DNA of 64,000 nucleotides. Source: Marsupella aquatica (taxonomy: Eukaryota > Marchantiophyta). The first letter of the stretch is position 1, and the number at the start of each line of letters is the position of its first letter. Position numbers and translations under genes: made by a program. The stretch spans positions 20,832,001 through 20,896,000 of the forward strand of contig OZ316898.1 in NCBI GenBank assembly GCA_973895155.1, written 5' to 3'. This document shows positions 44,192 through 56,900 of the stretch, piece after piece. The notes under the pieces are model-generated. The model ran no database searches and was not told where the DNA came from. It was given only the letters and a program-made list of their open reading frames with translations.

Positions 44192-44835
44192 TCGTCTTGC
44201 GAACAGGTGTATTGTCAAAAACATAGATTAACCTAGGGAGGTTCCGATAGTCAGCACCTGCACCACGAAGAAAAGGGTATGAACACCAGAGTACTTGGAA
44301 AGTTCTGCGCACACTTCCTTGAGAACAGTATAGATCGCCCTTTAAACTGAAATTAAGCATTGCGAAGAAGTTTGGGCTAACACTGAAGTAAGCAAGCATA
44401 ACGCTTCCTTCTTATTGTCTAACCACAGGCGACAAGCTTTCCCGGCCCAAGAACGACAAGACAGCGACTCTGACGCAGACGAGCTTGCAGTTGCGTGGAC
44501 TAAGAAATATCATGCAGTGAGCGCACCATCAGGAGAAGCGGCAAAACTATTATTCTCATGTACAAATCTACAATCCAACTTACAGCAGTTATACGTATTT
44601 CTTAAATGACCTGCAAATCGAACTTCTCCCCCACATCAATAGGTATCAAGAAAACAGATCGGCACGAGTTCTGTAGCTTTGTGGGCCAGGCAACTCTCGC
44701 TCATTTGTCTCCGCGGCTTGAGGGATGGAAGGGTGGAGCGGCCATGCATAAATAAGATGGATATACATGACCAGTAACAGAGAATCGAAGGTCTGGTAGT
44801 GCAAACCCGCCCCTACGTATAAGAGCTCCCGTTGA

Positions 44836-45062
44836 CTGATGGACGAGTGGGTCGGCCATGACTTCAATCGGAGTACAGTATAATAGCTTGCAGATGGATG
44901 GGTCGGCCATGACTTCAATCGGAGTACAGAAAATAGTATGTAGGGTTGCAGAGAGCGTGGCAATGCGCGCCTTGATTTGTGGCGGAGAGGCAGCTGCACT
45001 GCAGAGTATATGGAAGCAGAATTTATGGAAGCAGAATTTATGGAAGCAGAATTTATGGAAGC
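44836..45062. repeat. two small tandem repeats (49-base and 15-base units)
   Basis: First, gggtcggccatgacttcaat followed by 'cggagtaca' occurs at about 44849-44877 and 44900-44928, within two units of about 50 bases. Second, a 15-base unit tatggaagcagaatt is repeated three and a half times without error at 45008-45062; it would encode Trp-Lys-Gln-Asn-Leu repeats in one frame, but no gene is credible there. Confidence 0.8.
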
Positions 45063-47989
45063 TTCACGGGGAAAAGAATATTGCGACAAAAAAGTTGTCA
45101 TATCTCCTTTACAGTCGGCCCTTGTTGTAAGCTAACACTTTGCAGTACAATATAAAGCCCGGATGGACCGAAGGGTTTGTCCTAGTAAAGATGGCAGCCT
45201 ATTTGTCAGCCGATTCACACTGGTAAGAAAAAGTGACGAACCAGTTTTTGGAAGTAAGTTTCGCCTTTGAGAAGGACTTTCCAGGTGCCCAAAGACCATA
45301 TATTGCTGTTTTTGGCTGACTCGTGCGTTTATCTGGACACTATTTTTAATTTATTTTAAGCTCAAATTTTGGTAATATGTTCACTGATATCCAAATAACC
45401 TGAAAAAGTTTGAATTTTTTCTGAGATCAGATGCTCAATTTTCTCAGAATGCAAACATGATCAAATATTATAAACCAACTACCAATGCATGATCACTTTT
45501 GTGAAGACTGCCTTAGTAGTTTAGACATGAACAACAAAATCACCACTTTGGGAAGGACTCATTCAAATTGGGATAATATTCTTATTTGACTACAGGAGTA
45601 CTGGTTCTTTCCTGCCTGGCTCATGTAGTGTCCTCTGCTCATTCAAATTGGGATCTGTCCTATAATATTCTTAGCTAGGGAGTTCAGGTAGTTTTGGTGT
45701 TCTTAGACTCCTCGAGCATTTTCTTCCTCATAACTTGGGTTGTCAAATTGCTCTCCCAAATGAGTTGGTGCCTTGTGTGGTGCTTCAGAAGGATTGTAGA
45801 CCAGCAAGTACGCCGTGGGACAGCCCTGCAAGCATGGTCTCTGTTTTGGCATTTAGAGCAGTGATATGCAATGTTTCAAATTAATGTGCACAAAATGGAG
45901 AATCCCTATTTTATTCAGATTTGGAGACATTCAGCGACACTGTTGTCTCCCTAGAGGTAGATCAATGCCTCTCCAATCGTCATAGCAATTTGTTTCCTGC
46001 AATTTTCCAGGACTTTTGAAGATTTCAATCCATACCCGGAGCTTACCATATGCTTTAGCGCTCACATCAAAAGTGGGGTCCCATCTGAACATATTCTTTT
46101 CCAGTAAACTTCACCTGATTGGACTCTTCCATTTCGTATTGCATCCACTCATTGAATGTGTTTAGGGAACAACGACGATCTGACTGAGAAGTAACAAATT
46201 TTTGCTTCTCAAACTGTTCCTTGGCTTGGGAATCTGCCTCCTGGATGTTCCGATCTGTGGTAGCGGAAGGTTAGTGACCAATGCTCTCCTGAATTGGCAG
46301 GCAGAGTTTGCAATGCTTCGAGGCAGTCCTGATATTCGTGCCAATTTTGGGGGAATCATGGTTTGTCGTTTATGGTCCAATTTTCGAGGAAGACTTAACA
46401 GGACCCTATGTTCCACAATCAGAAGGATGTTACCATATAGCTTGCTGCGTACAAGAACAAGTACAACCAATGTAGATTAGTCACGGTAGAGCATTGTCGT
46501 AGCGCTGTGGGGTGAATACAATTTCCATGACATTGCCTAAATTCTCACATACAAAGCCAAACACATGTTCGAGTCCTTCCATGGCAGCAGGGTCAGCTGC
46601 TTTGAGCAAGAATGTGACAGATGAGAGGCAGGGAAAACGCCTAGTACAGCAAGGTAGAAGAGAGCAGACTAGGTCAGCTGTTACACAGAGCAGAAATCTT
46701 TCTGGATGAATTCCAAACCAATTTCTGAGGCGAAGGACGCAATCGACACCGATTGACACTTCGAAACTGCACCAAAGTGAACTATGAATAGGGTAACGTA
46801 GAAGGCAAGGTGTGCATGTAGAAAATAAATTCCCACAGATATACAAAACCGAAAGTCACTGAAGGCTTTATGAAGCCGAAGTGTTACGATGGTTTGGGTG
46901 TATGGTATTATGCAGTCCATACATAGTCGGCTAGTTACGTAGTCGACTGGGTTCCTCTTCACGTTAGAGCATAGACGAGTTTGGTCCACTTCTGGCTGAA
47001 TATTGCAAAGCTGTTTTCCGTTGCCGAGTATCAGCGGCTTACTAGGATAACGATGAAAGAGTTATTAATGATCTTTCTTTCGCAAATTCCTCTGCAAATG
47101 TGTGGGGCCCAATTGAGAGTGTTCTCCAGAAATTTCCAGAGGATTGACACTCTTTGAGGGTTCATCTATGTTAAATCCGTATTTTTATGCCTGCCCTTCT
47201 TCCCTTTGGGACCGTTGCTCAGACTACGGATGCTGTGATCTATTTGTACGTGTTGAGTATGAAATCTCGAACGAAAAGTCCCCAGTTCAGTTGGCAATAT
47301 AACACGAAGGTGCTCAGATTTTGACTAGGAAAACCGGTACTATTATCAGTTCCTCATTAAAGCTAGAAGTAGAATCCTAGACCTCTGCGGCATGTCTGAA
47401 GAGGGCATATCAATTCAAGCATGGATTGTTATTTCGAATTTCCAATGCTCTGAACTTAAACTAGATAGCTGCTATATTTATCATGCCTACAGATTTGCCA
47501 CAAGAACTCCGTTGGAAAGACGGATGCAAACAAAGGACCACATTATTCAAGATTAGGGTCATCAGGATGATGCTGGCAGTAATCCCGAACGACACGAAAT
47601 TCTTCTGGCAAATCAATTACAAATCTCATGTCACAGCTTTCAGCCTCTGCCCACAAGCAAGTGCTATCTCCATAATACGAAAGGGGCCAGAGGACAGTCA
47701 GACCCTAGAATCTAAGTGCAGTCTTGTGGTAATCGGTATCACTCGCCACATAAGTCTTCAGGAGATAAACAATCTAGCTGTCTATACATTTTTAAAGTTT
47801 ATTTGGATATTATTCCCTCGTCCCAACGAGCCATGAATTAAAGAACTGCCAGAGCTTGTTGCTCCTTTTCCTTTTCTCAGAGTAATCCCCTAGATATGGA
47901 TGAAAGAATATAGACGTGTCAAATACGGAAATACATGTATCTGTGCATTCTACTCTAAAAAAACGAGATAAGGTACTTTGAAGTAAATA
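45063..47989. other. spacer and SEC8 3' untranslated region; one weak exon-like piece
   Basis: On the minus strand, 46605-46482 reads DPAAMEGLEHVFGFVCENLG then VMEIVFTPQRYDN to a stop, after an acceptor-like 'ttgctcaaag'. It could be a last exon of an unknown gene but nothing upstream supports it. The last part before 47990 is the 3' untranslated region of SEC8. Other frames (46162-46480, 47483-47836) have no motifs. Confidence 0.35.
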
Positions 47990-50900
47990 TCAGGGAGCCA
48001 ATTTCTTTCCAATCCTTTGAAAAGCATCCAAGGGTACTTCTCGTCCTGGTACATCCACCTTTAGAAGACTAGAGTATCTGCAAGGTAGTGTGTCAATTAT
48101 GTGAGGAAAAATCAAGCGAAATACATTCGATAAAACTAATTCCCGTAACAGACAATGAGAAACGACTCGGCTGGTGTCAAGTGACCGTGATCAAAAGGAG
48201 ACTCTTAAAACGAACTTCGAAAACGCTCAAAGTGCACATCCTAAAACTGAACATCCTCCACATATAAAATAAAACAAACATTGGCACTTACTCTGAGAAG
48301 GAGAACAGAGTATCATGCTCTGATACATAGGCAATGAGGCCCTGTGTAGTACGTCAGATATTGTTATCAGCGAAATACGAGAACAGAAAGAAGCACAACC
48401 TCGCCTCAACTATTTTAAGGGGTCAAGATGCTCATTCAACACCCGAACTTGACAAGAAAGACAGGTATCTGTATCTGATGCAGAGTACTGAATTAGGAGC
48501 ACGCAGGGTACGACTCGCACTAAAGCTACATAAAGTCAACCTGAAATCCGTCTCACAGTAGAGGCTTAAAAGTTAAATAAACAAGCACCTGCTACCATAA
48601 ATTATTAGGATGTTGTTAAGTACAACACGGACTGCACCAGGTTGGCTGTGAAGGAATACTTTCTTACTTCAAAAGGAAGATTCAAAAGCTCGTAATATTT
48701 CCGAACCCTCTCAATACGTTCTCCCAAGGAATATGAAGTGTCTGCAATTGATGCAAGTCCCTGTACGAAGAAGTTCTGTCCATGAGTCAACCAGTGGTGA
48801 ATTTTCTACTGTCAGGACAAGTGGCTCGAGGCAAGGATTGTAGAGATTGGGTAAAGAGAGGAGAAGAAGAGACCTGTTGAACAGCTGTGCAATTCCTGCA
48901 AATTTGCCGAACACCGAGCATATTGACAGACTTCATATCATTCAAAGCCTGCGGCAAGAAAACGTGCCAACAACCAGATAAAAGTCCCAATCAATCAACA
49001 GGTATCCTCAAAAGTCCTGAATCCCATGTACCGAATCAGTATGACCGCTTCAATAAATGTCTGGCGATGAGGAATCAATCACAACCTCAGGAAAAAAACA
49101 GGTAGTCTCTTACACAGTGTCATGTTCCCAATTATAGTCAAAGAATGATCATCATACCTTAATGAATGTTGCTGCTGCTATGCTGCAGATTCCTCCAAAA
49201 ACAAAACCACGTTTAAGAGTGGGTATATATGGTGCTATTTCCTCGTCTCTTCTTGTGATCTAACATATCAACCAATATATTAGCCGAGCTAATTCTCAAC
49301 CTAGAATCTATGGGAATAAGGACTTAAAAAGAAAACACACTGCTGAAAAATAGCAAAACATTTCAAACCTGCCGGGTAAGTAATGAATGACGTAACAGAC
49401 TCTCAGACGCGGAGTAACCATGTATTCCTTATCAATGGCTTCAGCACATATTCATTGAGACCAACACAACGGTAGTATTTTGACGTCCCAATTCTCCAAC
49501 CAACTACCACACAGAAGCAAGGAAACTATACGGACCATTGTCATTAATGCGATAATGAAATCTTCAGGCTCTTCAGCATCTTGGTCGCACAGGTAAACTT
49601 GGCCAATTGCCTGCATCGTACCGAATTCTGATTTTGAAATCCCTTAGATATCTACTTGCAATCGCATACAGGAAATTTCCACGACATCTATAATAGTGCC
49701 ACGACAAAGGTGAATTTACAAGCAGCGAGGGAGGCCATGCCCTACAGAAACTGATGAGACAAAACATTTGCAAAGAGCTACGGAAAGACTGCTATAGATC
49801 ACAAGAGAAAAGGAAGCTCTTCAGGCAAGAATTCCATGAGGAAAAACTTCTATGATCTTTATCACAGATATCCGTGAAATGCATATTTTTACCGAGAGAT
49901 GGAACATCGCTTGCAGCTGCATTTCAACACGCAGGGTGCGGAGACATTCACTTGCCAGAGCATGAAACTTGTCTGCAAGAGCACCCAAACCTGCAGTAAG
50001 AGCACTGCTGGTGCGCCGATGATGATGCCGTTTATGAACTGGATTATCTTTCCTTCTCCGCTCAGTCAATCTACGTGATGTGTGCTGTCCCAGCCTGATC
50101 AGTAGAGAACAAAACGAGAGAATTTTAGGTGTTGCAAAATAGCTGCAGTAATCCTGGGTTTGGACCACAAACGCCTATGAGATCCTTTCAAAGATTTAGC
50201 GACGAAATCCATAATAACATCTGTCATGTTCTTCGAGAAATTTTGGGGATAACGGGAAAATCAGGAAATATTTGAGTACCAAACCCGTAAGGCAACGAAA
50301 TACAGTGGAAGAGCGTCCTTCATATCCTCGCATGGCTATTCGAGAGTATAGTATGTGGAAATGAGTTCCAGTCTCACCTATCCAGAGTTTTCCTAACACA
50401 GACACTTGAGAAACAATGTACAAGAATATCTAGTCTCAGGACTGCTGTCAGGACTCTCATAACGCCAGCACCACCACAAGGACAGATTTGTTCAAGGGGA
50501 TAATTATCCCAAAACTTACTCTTGAACAGAATCAGAGAGGTAATCCAAAGTATCGCTGAGAGCAGCAAGTAGAACAAGCTTAGTGTTATCCTTAATCAGT
50601 TGGTCCTGCACACACATTCGACTAATAGCTCAAAAACACCTAGAGTCTCAAAATATAATTGAAATATCAAACTTCAGGTTATCTCTATCTTGCTTACAAC
50701 CAGTAAATTCTCCCGGATTGGAATTACGAAGGAAAGGAGACTTCAATATTCAGACCAATGTTCCTTTGCGCGCTGACATCTGCCCATCTAAACCTCTAGA
50801 AATCGAGCAGCGCTGTCAGTCATATCAGGTATAGAGTTAATATTAAAACTCGGATAAAGCAGAGGCGTAGGGGGAACCTCTTTGATGGGTCGCAAGCTGA

Positions 50901-53900
50901 GTAAAATATTATTCAGCTCCATCTCCACTTCAAGGACATCCTCATCCAGAGCACCATTCAAAACCTTGTCATTCACTTTTTGACCTAATTGACTCAAGAA
51001 ACCAGCATCTAGAATAGAATTCGCTGGCTCTTGCTTCATTAATCCAGAAACATCTGGCCTCCCAATAACATTGGAACTGAGACTGCCAAGAACAGCCTGC
51101 AACAAGAATTAATGATACTTAGAACCACGAGTTTCACCTCAGTCTGCTTGATAATACGGAAGCAATATGACCAGATCATTACTAAATGTACAATCAGCTT
51201 ATCGTGAACTAAGATGTTCCAGAATGTCACGACAAACACATGCAAGCATGTGTACCTCGGTATAACCAGCACGGCACCGGTCAAGTGTGCGCTCAAGAAG
51301 AGTTTGAACTAGCTCCAGAATCTCCCCTGCATACATTGGCATGGCTTGTGCCCAACCTAAAACCTGGTGGCACCACCAGGACCAGGGATGAGCTACTAAT
51401 AAAGAACATTCAATCTGGCCTTGTTAGATTCAAGCAAAATGCAAAACCAGTTGGAACATCGGGTTCATCAGAAGATTGATTTAGCTATCTCTAGCCATGG
51501 CATCTCAGCAACGCTCTATTATTCAAGAGGGCACGGCGACAGTCCGAGAGTCACAACTTGCATAATGAAATCCTCCATCGCCAGGAGTAGGACACAAAAG
51601 TCGACAACTGATCTACAGATTACTTACTTCACAGACAAGTTGATTAGCAGCTAGAGGACCCTGCAGCACTGGCCTTCCATTCTCCACAGCTGACTCATAT
51701 TGAGCGCCAGGGTAGGACCTCAAACGAAATGCAGAAGGACCTGGACATGAAGCAAAAACTTATAAGAAAACAGACACAGGAGACAAAGAAAAGATCGCGA
51801 ACTTATTTCTTTGCTAAAAAGAGTTTCAATGCATTAGTCATGGACTAAAAGTCTTTCTTCAAACTAATCCCACATCATTGTTCACAAAGGCAGTAAGAAG
51901 TTTACTTGCAAGAGCATCTGCAACTCGAGTTCGGTAGTCCACCCGTACAATAGGTAAAAACTGGTCTTTTACAAAATTTTCAATAAAAGTTTGAAGACCA
52001 TCATTGCTGGTCGTGACCATCACAGAAATGACACGAATGAGAAAAACAGATATTACAAACAATTGTCAAGACAAAAAGGAAATGTCTCACATGAGACGAA
52101 CATCAACCTAATACGATTTGCTTAATAGATTACTCAAGCGCATGGGTCAATCTGTGACAATAATAGCTTTGAGATCTTCAATAGCATTCTAAAAAAGCAA
52201 ACTCAACAGCACTGATCAACACAGGCCATGAGAACGTAAGCTTACCCAAGTTGCGTATACTTTGGAGGAAGTAAAGATGACACCTTATCTGTGTACTGCA
52301 ACAGCAAAACCCTCAGTACATGCAAAGTCCATTGCTAGGCAACCTACAATCTAGACTTTTATTATTATTAAGATTCATAATAATTTTACTCAGACTGTGA
52401 GCAGCAGAACTCAATTTGTACTGAACTGGAGGATCAATGATGGATGTTTCCAAACTTACAGAAGGAAGTAGCGTACTTCTACACTTCCAAGAAATGTAAA
52501 CGACAGAAATCGAAATCAGAATTTCAGCATTATTTCTTTAAGTCGGGAATAAAGCTATACTCGTGGGCTCCAATAGGCAGCATACAAACTGTCATTTCAA
52601 AGGGCTACTAAACCCTGCATGCGGCGCATGGTGAGTCCACCAAGTCAAGATAGATAAAGTTCCTATACATTTATTAAAAAAGGCACCACTCTCAAGTTCG
52701 AAACTCATGTGTGGCGTGGGACAACTCACAACAACTAAGTACCTGAAGAACTGGTCGATACACTGCTGAAGTAAGGTATATACCACGCTCTGGAAGTACA
52801 GATCCTGTTCCATATCCTTCTTGAGCAGCAGTGGCTTTATGCCTGTGGCGGCCACTCTGGCTTCCCATGATTTGATTCAAGCGATCATTTCCAACTACAA
52901 CGGAAACCAGGTAAAGTTAGTTTGCACAAGCAGACACCATCAAATTTTGGAAGGAATGGAACACTTACAGTTGCCTGTCACTATCGTCAGGAGACCTGTG
53001 CTTTCCTGGCCTAAGCGATGTCTATGTATATTTCTTTCCAAGCCTACACAGTATATCACCTTGTTACAGTGTAATAGGAAGGGGTTCACTAAAATTCCAA
53101 TCGATGAGAGAGATGACCGCTACTTGTCGTATTAACTCAAGCCATAACGGCAAGCATTATAACTGACAAAATCACCTCTATCAGAAATGGGCTTTTACAC
53201 AAGTCCAATGGGACATAGAGCTTTGCAGACCGACCCTTGAATTCAAAGTTGAAATACGACATTAGACTTGAGCTCCCTTTAATACCTGGCGACTGAAGGA
53301 TAGTGTCCGTGAAGCGGAAGGCAAATGACAACCCCTCCTCAGATCCTCCCTTTCTGTTACATGCCATTAAAGCTCAATTGTCAAAAGGATAAAACCCTTC
53401 GAGTGCATCCCAGGCACATGGATTCGTAAGATGTACGAGTATGCTCGACACCGTTCGCCTATTACTAAACTAGATCTCCAAAAATATAACTGCGAAAACC
53501 TCGATCTTACGCGGTATCATCAGCAGGTGTCTTGCTTGCTAATCTTGCGGTTTGAACAGCAGCATCAGCAGAGGCTGCATCTGGGGTAGCCCGCAGGATG
53601 TCACAGATGAGTTGCTGGCATTCACTCTGCATGGGAAGGTCAACATCTTCAGCGGATAAATCATGCAAATTGAGCTCCAAAAGACTTATGGTTTGTACTC
53701 ATGAGCTCTAAAGGAACCCTTTTCTTCAGACCATCTGAGTAACAACAATTGCAAATGCCACCGATTGACGGGGGCATCAGGTGCATGGCCTGTAAATTCT
53801 CAACGTAAAGGTAGATAAAAACCTGCAGAACTGTGAGAGCAAAGACCAAACTGTAGCCTCCTGTAGCTCTATTGATGTCTCCGCTGTCACTGCCCCATTG

Positions 53901-56900
53901 CAAATCTCCATTGACCTTTTCTGAAAAAGTAGAGGGATCTGAGCCGCTAGCTTTTGCTTCTACTGCTTCTCCCACGATGACATGATTTTCTGAACATAAG
54001 AACCGTAAGCTTAGATTCTAAGAAAAAAACGCCTCACCAGCAACCGAATGTTCATAAGGCTTATCAAGTAAAGCTACCGAAATGATGACTTACCCAAAAT
54101 TCGCAATACCAAATCTAGAATGGACTCTAAGAGTTCCTGAGCAGCAATTTGAGCCTTGCTCTGGGGACCGACATCAGAGGCAACAGGTCCCTTTATGCTA
54201 TTGCCATTCATCACGTGGCCACTCTTTGTATCTTTCTTTGGTGAGCGACCAAGGAGATCAACCCCCTTAGACACCGGTGCAAGACCTCCTGCCACTTTAG
54301 ACACCTGTTCAACTCGAGGCCTTGATGCATCCGCTGCTGCTGCCCGAGCCTTTATCTCTGCAGTAATGAGCTCGTGAAGGGTTGGTCTAAGCCTTTGGCT
54401 GCATCACGACCGCAAACAACATCACAATTGAGGCAGTACAATAATCGAAGCGACATAAATATTTAACAACAGCCTTCAATGCTGGGGAGCCCTCTCTTAC
54501 ATTGTCTAGAAATAAAATAAAATAAAAATACAGACGTATCCACGCACAGAGAAACTCACACAGAATAAATAACTGCAGCTAACATGGAGAGGCATCCATT
54601 CAGCATATATAAATATCAATTATTTCCCTTCCCCGAAACTCAAAAGCTTCCATATCTGTATGCATCACCAAATCGAATGACTACTTCTATTGCAAAAAGG
54701 GCCAGTCATTTTGTAGATAAGGAAGTCCAATCCGGTGTGGCCAATACTTTGATAGAATCTACTAAAACTACAACCTCTGAAGTATACAGGGTCCTTCCAG
54801 CGCCCAATGTTGTAATGAAAATATAAAATCCCAGTTCCTTGTGATACACAGTTTTCTCCTTTAAGATATGTAGCAAACAGATTCAGCTTTAAAAGTTATT
54901 CCACCCGTGTACAAGCGTCTATTAAACGCCTTAGGTCTAGATATAAGGTTTTCGGCATCAAGGAAACATGAAACTTCCAAAAATTCCAACATAGTTTTAT
55001 TTGATTATTTTCACACCTGATTATTGCACCTGCAGCGGCTATTTTTCCGAGCAAGGCAAGACACTCTACCATGGTCTGAAGGTATTTCACAGAAAGAGAG
55101 GCATCACTTTTCGTCATCAGCTCCTGCATGAACATCAACGGCGCGACTAGGAATTTTCATCAACAAATCCAGATTCAGTGAGGATTTCTTGCAAGATACA
55201 CAACTTGGGCTCTCTTGAGGGATCGAAAAGATTCATCCCTCCTAGCAAACGGGCAAAAAGTCAAACAATTGACAGCGCTAAGCCCAGATGGAAGCCGGGA
55301 TTGATATAGATCAACCAGGAACTGGACATAGCGATAAGACTCCTTCAATCCATTGCCTTTTACAGAAAAACTAATCCACAAAAGAAGATTCAGAAGTTTA
55401 AAGTTTTAGGCCCCAAATTTGTACAGGTTTTTCGCCTTTTCAGTGTTGGGGGAACCTGAGTTGATCAACTACTAATTGATTTACACCACAGATAGCCTTT
55501 AAAAATTCTCCGAAAGCTGCTGAGATTTGTCGAAAAAACAGAGAGCATACCGTGAAATCATTTGGTGTTGAATCAGCAAGCCATGGGGGAATAACTTTCG
55601 GGGGCTTTTTGGCTTCCTTGGCGACTGCGTCATCACCCCCATTTGCACCTCGAGAAGGGACCCCCTCTGATGACCCATCCACGCTTCCTCCATTTGCAGG
55701 ACGATCATCTTCCCTACCATCTACAGATGATCTATGATCAACCAAAGTGAATCATGACACAGTCACATACTCAGATACACAAATCAAACATCATAAAAAT
55801 AAAGATCCGCAGGCAACCAGCCTTTTTTGTGGGGCCAACAAGACGGATATCCTTGCTTTAACCATTGATATAAAAGACACTGATTAAGACAAATATTTCG
55901 GCTTGACGTATTAACAAAACTACTCACCCATCAATTGAGCTCCCTTTTTGAGCTTCAAGGACTCTGTCCAGGCCTGCGGCTTGAAAATCATGCCTCCGCA
56001 TTGTCCGAGTCCGACGTGACATAGAGAGAAGATTACCCGCAGGAGCAACCGTGACGGCCGTGATACTGGAAATGTCGTCATCTTTTTCTGGAATTATACT
56101 AAGGTTGTAGCTGATAGCCAGAAAAGCACAAAAGAACATTTCAGGACAACGGTATTCCAAACAGAGTCTAAACTCGTGAAAATAAATCGGATAGCAATCA
56201 ATTGAAAGTCAGGTCCAGGATTGGTACCTGTATTCACCTTTATTGTAAAGATGAAGGTGAAGTTCTTCCATAGCTTTGAAGAAGAGGACACCACGCAGCT
56301 TTGATAGATCAGCGCGCACATCTTGAAGAGCACCAACCTAATTACATAAAAGAATCGTATCAATTCATTAAAGAATCATGCAGCCAATTGGACAGACAGA
56401 CAGACTTTCAGTAACGTGTAATACGATATGATTCCTCGAGACAGCCTCTTCCCAGCTTAGACCTTCTGCCATGTTTGCGTGGGCACATAGATTCTCGATT
56501 ACTCAGTCACTAACTATGTCGATGTTGAGGACTTATTGGGTTCTACAGTGCAAAAGCTCTTGGAATTATCTCCACCATGTTCGCATAAAGTGAGCTAGCG
56601 ATGAGACAAAATTTGATAACACCTTCCATTAATTACTACTTCTGAACGGATTTGGAATCGGTACATTTTGGACGGTAGAATTCAGTTCTAACGCGTTACG
56701 CAGTATGGAGGGGATCGAAATAACCACCAGGTACCTTGTCTTTCCTCCTCACATCATCTACAGTGGTATCCCAGATCTGAGTTCATCATCATTGCTCACA
56801 TCACACGTTAAACGGAAATCCCTTCTGTTAGGAAGACAACTAGAAGCTGAGCTTTGCTCAACGAATATGTAGTCTCATTAGTCAACTGAAGATGTCGTCT

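Noticed and set aside
51240-54377. Several plus-strand frames of 60-104 codons within the SEC8 locus
   Set aside because: They lie antisense to SEC8 exons and introns and show no motif of their own.
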